Made by a program: the position numbers and the translations under genes. The notes under the pieces were generated by a model that saw nothing but the letters and a program-made list of their open reading frames with translations, made no database searches and had not been told where the DNA came from. From the NCBI RefSeq assembly GCF_030272615.1, contig NC_081415.1, forward strand, positions 191,298,270 through 191,362,269: a stretch of DNA of 64,000 nt. Reading direction: 5' to 3'. The DNA comes from Cryptomeria japonica (taxonomy: Eukaryota > Streptophyta > Pinopsida > Cupressales > Cupressaceae). This document shows, piece by piece, positions 11,965-22,247 of the stretch (positions within the stretch are counted from its first letter, which is position 1; each line of letters opens with the position of its first letter).

Positions 11965-12723
11965 TGTTGGAAAATGCACACTCTAATGAGAAATTGTAGG
12001 TGATTGAAGGTTTTGTCATTGATGGCAACCTTGCAATCATATGATACCGGCAAGACAAATATACCGACACTAGCACCGACAGTGAAAGGAAGGATACCGG
12101 CACCTTGGCCGACTTCAATTTTGTTTAGAATGTAATTTGTAATTAATTGTAAAATCATTATAAGTCGACATGGCGAGTTGTAATATGACTCATATATGTA
12201 TGAGATCATTATAGATCATTTTGTAATAAGGTGAAAAAGGCAAAATTATGCAGACCTAATATGGAAATTATTGGTTAAGGGTTTATGTATGTAGCAGAGC
12301 TTAAACTGGTACTGGATTTGGCATAGCAGATGCTAATCTAAAGTAGTACAAGACTTTGGATTAATATAATCCATTTTTGTAAGTCAGTGTGACTTCTTTT
12401 GTAATTGAGCAATGAGCTCTAGGCACTTGGCCTTCCTGCATGTGCAGGCCCCTATTGTAAGAGTAATATTTCCTTATTGGCTAGTAAGTGAATATTGTGG
12501 GTCACAAATCCCATTGAGGTTTTCCCACATCGAGTTTCCTCATTAAAATACCGTGTTATGGTGTGCTTCTCATGTGGTTGTTGTTATTCTTGCTTACTAT
12601 ATTATTTCTGGTTTACTGGTACACAGTTTTAATATGTTTTTCATGTTTTAAGTCAAGTAAATTTATATACCAGTTAGATATTGATTCACCCCCCCCCTCT
12701 TAGTATCTTTGGGAATCCTAACA
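11965..12723 (+). repeat. 5' LTR of element A
   Basis: TGTTGGAAAATG...CCTAACA, 759 bp. It is closely similar to the 782 bp 3' copy. The main difference is a short tract near 12060-12110 of 'acaccgacac'-like units, which is longer in the 3' copy. The end carries the 'gattcacccccccctcttagta' motif. Confidence 0.9.
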
Positions 12724-12725
12724 AT

Positions 12726-12737
12726 TGGTATCCGAGC
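12726..12737 (+). promoter_or_regulatory. primer-binding site of element A
   Basis: TGGTATCCGAGC lies two bases after the LTR end. It is one base from TGGTATCAGAGC, the usual plant copia site complementary to the 3' end of initiator methionine tRNA. Confidence 0.8.
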
Positions 12738-12794
12738 CTAATCCCCTATTTTCAAAAGCCTAACAACTTGAGGAAGATCTTGTCACCGATAGAG

Positions 12795-13896
12795 ATGGAA
12801 AACTTGAGAAAACAATTGGAAACAACTCTTGCAGACTATGATGCAGAAAAAGTGAAGAATATAAAACTTGAAGATGATCTAAAGGTTGCTCAGGATATTA
12901 TTCAAGCACTTCAAGAAAATTTTACTATTTCAATGAACAAGAGAAGAGAACTTTGTGAAAAAATGCAGAATGAGGAAAATGAAAAGGAAACTCTTAATGA
13001 TCTAGTAAACAAGCTAAGATAAGAAATGAGTACAACAAAGAATGAGATGCAGGATATGACCATGAGATTTTGTAAAGAAATTGAAGATAGAAAGAAGAAT
13101 GAAGAAGACTTGGTTAGAAGACTAAATGATGTTGGAAATGAAAACACAAGACTTGGACATGAGAATGATGTGCTAAAGACATATCTAATTCACTTGGAGC
13201 ATGACAAAATTGAACTCATGAGACAAAAAGACTTCTTAGAGAACGAACTGACTGCTGCAAATCATCACAAGGAGAAATTCAATAAAAGTTCAAAAGAACT
13301 TGGTACATGCTAAAGAATCAAAAACCTAATGGTGATACAAATGGCCTTGGCTTTGAAATTGGTGAAAGCTCTAGTATTGCAAACAATCATGATCATAACA
13401 AACCGGTAAGACAACCTACTATTTACAAATTTAATGGCAAATGCTTTAATATGGTCATAGAGAAAATCAGTGTAGATCTAGAAATTATTAGAACACTAAT
13501 ACACCCATCGGTCAATGTTCCAAATGCAACAAAGTTGGTCATAATTTAGAAAATTACAGGTTGAATGTGAGATGTTATGTTTGTGGAAGATTTGGGCACT
13601 TATCTAATCAATGCAGAACACATACCAGCATAGGATATGGGAAAGCTATTCAGAAGAACAATGTGACTTGTTATGCCTGTAACAAGATTGGACATATTGC
13701 TAAATTCTGTAGAAGCAAGTCCTTACTGGCAAATAACAAAGGTCCTAGTCTAAAAGGTAAAGAAAAAGTTGAAGAGGTAAAGCAAGAATTCTCAAAACAA
13801 TGGATCAAAAAGCTAGATCAGAATATTGATGGGAATACTCCTCCACCAGCAAAACAGAGTAACACTCCATCGGCAGGAGAATCTTCATCTAACTAA
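12795..13896 (+). pseudogene. gag-like coiled-coil and zinc-knuckle ORF of element A
   Basis: The likely start is ATG 12795, 57 bases after the primer-binding site, in the same position as in element C. The frame stays open to a TAA near 13020, continues in frame from 13026 to 13313, then shifts (13307-13549 and 13561-13896). The N-terminal two-thirds is a Lys/Glu-rich coiled coil. The C-terminal part keeps two intact CCHC knuckles, CYVCGRFGHLSNQC and CYACNKIGHIAKFC. The two knuckles that precede them in element C are damaged here. No capsid (UBN2-type) domain precedes the coiled coil, and there is no room for one after the primer-binding site. A role in binding RNA and in self-association is inferred from the motifs. 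Confidence 0.75.
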
Positions 13897-14200
13897 AGAA
13901 AATTCTTTTCGGGGTTTAGCAACAAAATGAAAAACATGCTATTATTCCCTCGGTTGATGTAAGAAGTTGAAATTACTTCTATATCGACAGATGAGTTAAG
14001 TTGTGACTTAACCGACAAGCATTAAATGTGGTAGTTGGTGAAAATAACATTATAAAGCAAGTGTTTTGGCTCCTTTTTCATTCACCGAGCATTCAAATCA
14101 TTGAGAACACGAAAATTCCTAAGCAAAGGCATTCTAAACGAAGAAGTGAAGTAATCCATCAAATCATCCATCCTTAAGGCAGATTGAGGTATTTATAGCT
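13897..14200 (+). other. spacer between gag-like and accessory ORFs of A
   Basis: About 300 bases without an open frame. The stretch is homologous to 59548-59850 in element C (both contain 'aatgtggtag', 'aacattataaa' and 'ttttggctcc'). It is a shared intergenic spacer and might carry a start signal for the second ORF. Confidence 0.6.
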
Positions 14201-14569
14201 ATGGCATCTTCATCCACTCCTAAATTTATTGTAAACCCTAGTGTTGTTGAAGTTGTTAAGTGACCTAGACCCATATTTCAGCTAGTTAGACTCTATTCAT
14301 AAAATCACAAAAGAAGCAGTAAAAGGTGTAATAGGGTTACCCTCCACCGATAATAGACTGGACAAAACAAAGAAGATTTCAAATGACATAGTAATAAACT
14401 TAACTGGTGCAACATTTGATAAGAGATCTCTAAGGATAAATGATGTGAAAGATATAAATATCAGATTTATTAGTATGATCTTAGGTTATAAGGCTACACC
14501 TGAAAATAGGTTAAACTCAGTTTCTAGCCTATGTATCTAGAGTGCCTATGATATGGTCAATGAAAATTC
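14201..14569 (+). pseudogene. accessory ORF of element A, N-terminal part
   Basis: It starts ATGGCATCTTCATCC, matching the start in C at 59851 (ATGGCATCCTCCTCT). It is frameshifted and lacks roughly 290 bases present in C after the 'tatttca-ctagtt' phrase. The readable part includes a 'KEAVKG...GLP' stretch shared with C. Element B is inserted at 14569, and the ORF continues at 22248. The function is unknown. Confidence 0.6.
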
Positions 14570-16065
14570 TGTTAAGTTCTGATACTAAATGTAAAGAACT
14601 AATGCCAATAGCTAACAATATGAGAGGGGGGGTGAATCATACAAACTTAATCTTCAATAAAATCAACAGATTCAACCTCGGTAACTAATACTTCAACAAT
14701 ATAACCAAAAACTGCTAAACATGCAAACTCATAAACACATAAACATCATAACACATATAACACTAGATTTAACATGGAAACCCAAATAGGGAAAAACCAC
14801 TGTGGGATTTCGGACCCACTAAGAAATATACTCTTCTAGAGTATGCTCGGTTAAAAGAAAATCCTATTAAAGATTACAAACACATTGCTAGATGTGACCT
14901 GGTTAACGGATTTCCCTCGGATCTGTTAGGATCTTCACTTTGTTAGAAGTGACCTTGTCAAAGGATTTCAAACACTCATTTAGAATGTCACCTTGCTAGA
15001 GGGTTTACAAATAAGACTGTTAAGTCCACTTGGTTAAGAGATTTTCTGTCACTTACAAAATAACAGTAATAAATATATATCTATAACTTCACATCTAAAA
15101 TGATAAAGCAGATACTTATTTTCTCAAAACAATCTTGTCATAGGACTTATCTTGTCCCTTTGCTGGGCTCCTTACTCTGTTATTCAAATAGGTCTTCAAG
15201 CTTCTGTGCTCGGTAATCACTATGTAGCATCCCTATGCTTACACTTGCCCGCATACATTGTTCACCAATAATTTCTTATTTATAAACAATTTTCTAACCA
15301 CTAAATCTCCTTGATCACATTTCCCATGATCAATCTTAGCCATCAGATCTTTAATCTTGACTAGGTTCAATGCATCCTTCGATCTGAAAATGTTTTACCT
15401 TGCCTAGGGACTTGCATTCCTTTCTTGGAACTTGCACAAGATTATTGTGGTTCAATCTATGTTGTAGATCTTCCTGCTGATCTTTCATTGCCATAGATCC
15501 TTAACAAACTTTATGCACGACATACCAATCATTTATACATCTCCAGCTGATCATCGTCCTTCATTAAATAATGCTTTTACCCATCCAATGCGATCTGTCA
15601 TAACTCAATTGCAACTTGGTAAATACTAAACCTTACTCGGTAGACATTCCACCTTCATTAACCGATATTGATAACCTTAGGGTTTACCGACTAGGTTCTT
15701 TGCTCAGTAACATAGTATAGTATTAACCTTACAATTAACAACATTTGTAGGATATCAAAACAATCTAAACACCATGATCTCATCATTGTCTAACTCGGTA
15801 ATAGTTGCCCATTGAATAACTTATTTCTCCCCTTTCTTATCACATTCTTTCGGTCTTTTACTGACTACTTAATTCTCTTCAAATCAATCTTCTCAAGATA
15901 TGGCAACATCATACTGAATCAAAAAATCAATTTCTTGATATCAATGACAAAATAATGTTATAAAGATAGTTATCATCCCTTTTTCAGTTATATCAAATAA
16001 TCTCCAACAACCTTCTCAATATCCTTAATGAATATCAACAATCTCCTTCTATTGAAATGCCAATA
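14570..16065 (-). repeat. 3' LTR of element B
   Basis: About 1,496 bp. In plus-strand reading it runs from TGTTAAGTTCTG to ...GAAATGCCAATA. The inner terminus has decayed from the ctaaca seen in the other copy (22237-22242). Its minus-strand sequence contains 'gattcaccccccctctcat', the LTR-end motif shared with A, C, D and H. Confidence 0.9.
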
Positions 16066-16503
16066 ATCTCCCCCTTTGGCATTGATGGAAAAACCAACTT
16101 TTAAATGGTAATACCAATAAGATATTCAAATTGATTCAGATTCAGATTGTTGTTAGACTTCTCCTATTATCCTTGAGCTATTAAAATATCCTGAAGTCTT
16201 CTCTCTTTTGTATTCTTCTCCCCCTATCATTAGTCTTCTTTTATCTTCTTCATTTAGGATTTTACTATTTAGTCTTCTCCCCCTTTGACAACAATGCCAA
16301 AAAGTAAAAGAACTAAATCATGATTTCTTCCTCTGTGAAGTGATTTGCCTTGCTCTATATCATCTCAGTCTCGGTCATAGAAACTTGTCTCCATTCACTA
16401 TTTCTTGCACACCTTTAGAAAACCTTCTAAAGTGCATAAATCAACATCAATCCACACATAATATTCTATAGATTCATCGAATTGATGGTTTCACCGAACT
16501 TTA
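16066..16503 (-). other. 3' untranslated region of B with two polypurine tracts
   Basis: On the minus strand the tract 'tgccaaagggggagat' abuts the 3' LTR (16066-16081). A second copy with a palindromic arm (ctttttggcattgttgtcaaag followed by ggggaga) lies at about 16276-16304. The doubled polypurine tract is the same arrangement as in A, C and D. No coding frame is seen. Confidence 0.7.
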
Positions 16504-19500
16504 TCAGTGAGTAGAAGATAGGGGTAGGACCCCTAACTTGCTTCTAAGATACTCAAAAGTGTCCCTTGGCAGTGGCTTTGTGAAGATGTCTGCTAATTGC
16601 TCCTTTGAACTAATATATTCCAGCACAACTTTCTTCTCTTGAACTTCTTCTCTGAGATAATGATACTTTATAGAGATAAGCTTTCTCTTAGAGTGCATTA
16701 CTGGATTCTTTGAAATGTTAATGACACTAGTATTATCACAGAATATAGTTACTAGCTCGGTAACTTTCTCATTTATACCTTCCAACAGTTGTTTGATCTA
16801 TGCTATATTGGTACAATTCAATGCTGCAGCAACATATTCAGCTTCTGTTGTTGACTGTGAGATACATCCTTGTTTCTTGCTAAGCCAACTTACTAGTCTT
16901 GCTCCCAAAAAGAAAGCTCCACCACTTGTGCTTTTCCTATCATCTATGTTGCTTGCCCAATAAGCATTAGTATAAACTTTTAAATCAAAATCATTTCTCT
17001 TTTCATATACTAAGCCATAATCTTCAATGCCTCTCAGGTATCTAAAAAATTCTCTTGATTGCTGTCATATGAGTTTCCTTGGGATCTATAGAGAATCTTG
17101 CAATAATACCTATTACATATGCTATATCCGGTCTACTATGCACAACATATTGAAACTTCCCAATCATAGATCGGTAAAGTGTCTCATCAATAGATGCAGA
17201 TTCATCATTCTTTGATAGTTTATAGTTAGTAGTCATAGGAGTACTTACTGGTTTAGAATCCTCCATTCCAAATTTCTTCAAGATTTCCTTTATGTACTTG
17301 GATTGAGTAATGAAAATCTCATCTTTCATTTGCAATATCTGTAGACCTATAAAATACTTTATCTCATTGATTAATGACATCTCAAATTCTTTGCTCATTT
17401 CATTTCCAAAGTTCTTGCATAAGGAGTCATTACCACAAAAAATAATATCATCAACAAATATGGCTGAGATCAGTATTCCATTGTCCTCATCATTCTTCAT
17501 GTACATGTTGTTGTTTTCACTTGTCCTTATAAAACCAATTTTGATTAAATAAGAGTGCAGTCTCTCATACCATGCTCTAGGTGCTTGTTTCAGACCATAT
17601 AAACCTTTGTTTAGTTTACATACCTGATCTTTACTCTTGTCTTCAACAAATCCTTTAGGTTGTTCTATGTAAACTTCTTCTTCTAGTATACCATTCAAAA
17701 ATGCAGATTTAACATCCATTTGATATACCTTGAAATTTTTGAAAGCAGCATATGCCAACAATGTTCTTACTCCCTCAAGTCTAGCCACAGGTCCAAAAGT
17801 CTCACCATAATCTATTCCTTCTTCTTGAGCATAACCTTTGTAAATTAGTCTTGCTTTGTTCCGAATGACCTCACCTTTTTCATTTAGCTTGTTTATGAAA
17901 ATCCACTTTGTACCGATTATATTTTTGTCCTTTGATCTTGGGATCAGTGTCCATGTCTCATTCTTCTTGATTTGATCAATCTCTTCTGTCATAGCATTTA
18001 CCCAATCTTCACTGTTAAATGCTTCTTTTACTATTCTTGGTTCAAATTCAGATATCAAACATGTGTTTTGTCTCAGTTTATTCCTTGTCATCACTGGATC
18101 ATCCTTATCTCCTATAATCTGACTTGATGCATGATGTCTTCTGACATATTTGGCTAATATAGGCTTGGTAGGTTCTATATGATCTTCTTCATCACTCGGT
18201 AACTGGACATTGTCTTCATTTTCTTCAACAGCTTTCTCGGTAGGACTTCTCAGTTGAACATAAACAAATTCTTCATAATCTTTTGGTTCTTTGGATTTTC
18301 CTTCATCATTTCTTTCTACAAATTCATCAATTTTCACATTTGCACTTTCTACTATTTTGTTAGATGATTTGATCAGACATTTAAATGCTTTACTTCTAGA
18401 AGAATAACCAAGAAATGTTCCTTCTTCACTTTTCTGATCAAATTTTCCATTTCTGTCATCTTTGTGAACATAGCATCTACTTCCAAAGATTTTAAAATAA
18501 CTTACATTAGGTTTCTTGTTATACCAGATCTCATATGGTGTCTTCATAGTTCCTTTCTTCAATTGAACTCAGTTCAGGGTATAAACTGTAGTGTTGATTG
18601 CTTCTCTCCAAAATGTTTGAGGTACCCTCTTTTCTATCATCAGGGTTCTTGCACAATCTACAATTCATATGTTTCTTCTCTAGGCTATCCCATTTTGTTG
18701 AGGTGTTCTTGGTGTAGATAATTATTTTTTTATACCATGATCATTATAGAATAAGTTAAATTCATCAGAAGTGAACTCTCCTCCTCTATCAGATCTAAGA
18801 AATTTCAGTTGTCTTCCTGTTTCATTTTCAACTCTTGCCTTTTACCATTTAAACATTTGAAAAGCTTCTAATTTTTCTTTTAAAAACATAACTGACATCA
18901 TCCTTGAGTAATCATCCACAAATAATATGAAATATTTATCACCATAATAACTTTGAACTTTCATGGGACCACAAAGATCAATATGTACTAGATCTAAAAT
19001 TCCTTTAGAAGTGTAGGACTTACTTGTAAAACTTTATCCTGTCATCTTACCCATCTGGCATCCTCGGCATATACCATTCTTAGGTTTTTCAAGACTCGGT
19101 AGACCTCTTACTTGGTGCTTCTTACTTATTTTGATCAGATTATCAAAATTTGCATGACAAAACCTTTTATGCCATAACCAGGTATCATCTATCTTAGCAT
19201 AAAGACACGTGTTCCAAGTTGAGTCAAGATGAAATGTGTTACCTTTTGTTTGTGTCCCGGTAGCAGCTAACTTTCCATGCTTGACAATTCCTTTCTAAAG
19301 TTCTATTCTGTATCCTATATTGTTTAGCTATGCTACACTCAACAAATTGTATTTCAATCCTTCAACCCAGTATACATCATCACATTTAGCATTTTCAAGA
19401 AGTGTTATAGATCCTTTACCTTTCAACGGACATGGTGCATCGTTACCAAATCTTACATAGCCTCCATTGTAGTCTTCTAATTTAACAAACTTGTGTTTAT

Positions 19501-19687
19501 CACCTATCATGTGATGTGAGCATCCACTATCTATGATCCAAGAATCATTATTATTTATGTGAGATATTAGGAATTTTTCTTCATACCTTTCTTCATCTGA
19601 TCCGTCTTTAATAGCCACATAAACAACTTCCTCAATATCAATTTCATCAGATTTATCATCATTGGATTCCTCATCAACTATAGGCAT
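16504..19687 (-). pseudogene. pol of element B: protease, integrase, RT, RNase H
   Basis: The protease has the copia active-site context WIIDSGCSHHM (about 19535-19505). The integrase zinc region and core can be read between 19330 and 18560, but with several TAG/TAA/TGA stops. 18562-17042 is a 506-codon open stretch with the integrase tail and reverse transcriptase, including KVYQMDVKSAFLNG and the catalytic FVDDIIF. A T-run near 17050 causes a frameshift, and 16785-16504 holds the RNase H end (FCDNTSVINISKNP, LADIFTKPL). Protease and RT share a frame, while gag is in another. The 10-base overlap with gag could be a decayed junction or a programmed shift. I favour decay. Confidence 0.85.
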
Positions 19688-20679
19688 GTCTTTCTGTCTC
19701 TCCTTCTGAAGTCTCGGTGTCCTCTATATTGGTTGTCTTTCTGCCTGTTATCTCGGTATTCTCTCTTTTCACTAGATTCTTTTTCAGGACAGTTAGAAGC
19801 TATATGTCCTATTTTATCACAATTGAAACATTTTAAAAGTATCTTTCCTTTATACTTACCTTTTCCTCTTGGTAACCTTCTGGCTAATAATGCTTCAAAC
19901 TCTTCTTGCTTCTTGATTTCCTCATACAGTTTGTGTACTTCTTCCATGTTCTTACAAAATCTTTCACTTGCTCCACTATGAATCCCTTCAGAGTACTTAC
20001 TCATTCTATCATTGTAATCATCAGATTCACCAATATGAAAAGAACTGAATGCAGATTCAACTTTATTTACTGAAGACCCACTGTTATCAAAATTACTTAA
20101 CTCCAATGCATGTAGCTTACCAATAGTATCATCCAAAGAAAGTGGCATGCTATGTACATACCTTAATTCATTGATTGTAGAGACTAGAATGGCATAAGTA
20201 GGTAAAAGGGTTCTCAACAACTTACTTGTTATATCCTTTTCTTCAATAGTTCCTCCTACTCCTTTAATTTGATTGACAGTCTCCTTTAACCTTGTACTAT
20301 ATTGGGTTATGTTCTCGTCTTCATTCATTCTCATGGATTCAAGTTGTCCTCTTAGACAATCTACTTTTTCTCTTTGAACATTTTCATCACTGCCATACAC
20401 TGATATGAGCTTAGTCCACATTGCTTTTGCATCATTGCAGCCTTCTAGATCATTAAACTTTGAGTCATTCAATGTTGATGTTATTTCAATCATAGCTTGA
20501 ATATGTTCTTGCTTTGCCTTTATCTCTTCCAAGGTCATTGGGTTGGTGCTTGGTGGTATGTAATCATTCTCCAAATAATATGTTGCATATTCTCCAATTC
20601 CTGATAAATGCAGCTTCATCCTTTTCTGCCATGTGGAGAAACTAGACTTGTTCAGCTTTGGTGCATCCCTTTTATACAT
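19678..20679 (-). CDS. Gag of element B
   Basis: A 333-codon intact frame. The N-terminus (LNKSSFSTWQKRMKLHL) and central helices are of UBN2/copia Gag type. A single CCHC knuckle, CFNCDKIGHIASNC, lies at about residues 284-297, followed by an Arg/Asp-rich tail. It would form the capsid and package the RNA. It starts 52 bases after the primer-binding site, so ATG 20679 is the natural start. The frame is intact although pol is broken, so this copy could at most supply Gag. Confidence 0.85.
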   Translation of the reverse strand: MYKRDAPKLNKSSFSTWQKRMKLHLSGIGEYATYYLENDYIPPSTNPMTLEEIKAKQEHIQAMIEITSTLNDSKFNDLEGCNDAKAMWTKLISVYGSDENVQREKVDCLRGQLESMRMNEDENITQYSTRLKETVNQIKGVGGTIEEKDITSKLLRTLLPTYAILVSTINELRYVHSMPLSLDDTIGKLHALELSNFDNSGSSVNKVESAFSSFHIGESDDYNDRMSKYSEGIHSGASERFCKNMEEVHKLYEEIKKQEEFEALLARRLPRGKGKYKGKILLKCFNCDKIGHIASNCPEKESSEKREYRDNRQKDNQYRGHRDFRRRDRKTCL

Positions 20680-20731
20680 CTTCGAATCTTTGCCTCAAGT
20701 ACCTTTAAACTTTTCCTTTCGGAGTCCAAAG

Positions 20732-20743
20732 ATCTGATACCAA
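20732..20743 (-). promoter_or_regulatory. primer-binding site of element B
   Basis: The minus-strand reading is TGGTATCAGATC, two bases from the 5' LTR end. It matches the initiator methionine tRNA site TGGTATCAGAGC at all but two positions. Confidence 0.75.
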
Positions 20744-20744
20744 T

Positions 20745-22242
20745 TGTTAAGTTCTGATACTAAATGTAAAGAACTGATGCCAATAGCTAACAAGATGAGA
20801 GGGGGGGTGAATCATACAAACTTAATCTTCAATAAAATCAACAGATTTAACCTCAGTAACTAATACTTCAGCAATATAACCAAAAACTGCTAAACATGCA
20901 AACTCATAAACACATAAACATCGTAGCACATATAACACCAGATTTAATGTGGAAACCCAAATAGGGAAAAACCACTATGGGATTTTAGATACACTAAGAA
21001 ATATACTCTTCTAGAGTATGCTCGGTTAAAAGAAAAACATGTTAAAGATTACAAACACATTGCTAGATGTGACCCGATTAAGGGATTTTCCTTAGATCTG
21101 TTAGGATCTTCACTTTGTTAGAAGTGACCTTGTCAAAGGATTTCAAACACTCATTTAGAATGTCACCTTGCTAGAGGGTTTACAAATAAGACTGTTAAGT
21201 CCACTCGGTTAAGAGATTTTCTGTCACTTAAAAAATAACAGTAATAAATATATATCTGCAACTTCACATCTAAAATGCTAAAGCAGATTCTTATTTGCTC
21301 AAAATAATCTTGTCATAGGACTTATCTTGTCCCTCTACTGGGCTCCTTACTTTGTTATTCAAATAGGTCTTCAAGCTTCTGTGCTCGATAATAACTATGT
21401 AGCATCCTTGTGCTTACACTTGCCCGCATACATTGTTCATCAACAATTTCTTATTTATAAACAATTTGCTAACTGCTTAATCTCCTTGATCACATTTCCC
21501 ATGATCAATATTAGCCTTCAAATCTTCAATCTTGACTAGGTTCAATGCATCCTTTGATCTGAAAACATTTTACCTTGCCTAGGGACTTGCATTCCTTTCT
21601 TGGAACTTGCAAAATGTTATTGCAGTTCAATGTGCATTGTAGATCTTCCTGTCGATCTTTCATTTCCATAGATCCTTAACAAACTTCATGCATGACATAC
21701 CAATCATTTATACATCTCCAGTTCATCATTGTCCTTCATTAAATAATGCTTTTATCCATCCTATGTGATCTGTCATAACTTGGTTGCAACTCGATAAATA
21801 CTAAAATTTACTCGGTAGACATTCCGCCTTCATTAACCGATATTGATAACCTTAGGGTTTACCAACTAGGTTCTTTTCTCGGTAACATGGTATAGTATTA
21901 ACCTTACAATTAACAACATTTGTAGGATGTCAAAACAATCTAAACATCATGATCTCATCATTGTCTAACTCGATAATAGTTGCCCATTGAATAACTTATT
22001 TCTCCCCTTTCTTATCACATTCTTTCTGTGTCTTTTACCGACTACTTAATTCTCTTCAAATCAATCTTCTCAAGATATGGCAACATCATATTGAATCAGA
22101 AAATCAATTTCTTGACATCAATGACAAAATAATGTTATAAAGATAGTTATCATCCCTTTTTCAGTTATATCAAATAATCTCCAACAACCTTCTCAATATC
22201 CTTAATGAATATCAACAATCTCTTTCTATTGAAATGCTAACA
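20745..22242 (-). repeat. 5' LTR of element B
   Basis: 1,498 bp, plus-strand reading TGTTAAGTTCTG...GCTAACA, pairing with 14570-16065. A minus-strand TATA-like TTATAAATAA lies at 21461-21470, a candidate promoter. The outer end is intact and joins the target duplication aattc. Confidence 0.9.
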
Positions 22243-22247
22243 AATTC

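Larger units (their letters stand above)
14570..22242 (-). mobile_element. element B: Ty1/copia retrotransposon nested in A
   Basis: The element is 7,673 bp on the minus strand, with LTRs at 20745-22242 (5') and 14570-16065 (3') and a perfect target duplication aattc at 14565-14569 and 22243-22247. Gag, protease, integrase, reverse transcriptase and RNase H appear in copia order. The LTRs differ by a few percent by eye (5 differences over the first ~145 bases). The pol frame has several stops and at least one frameshift, so this copy is not autonomous. Confidence 0.92.
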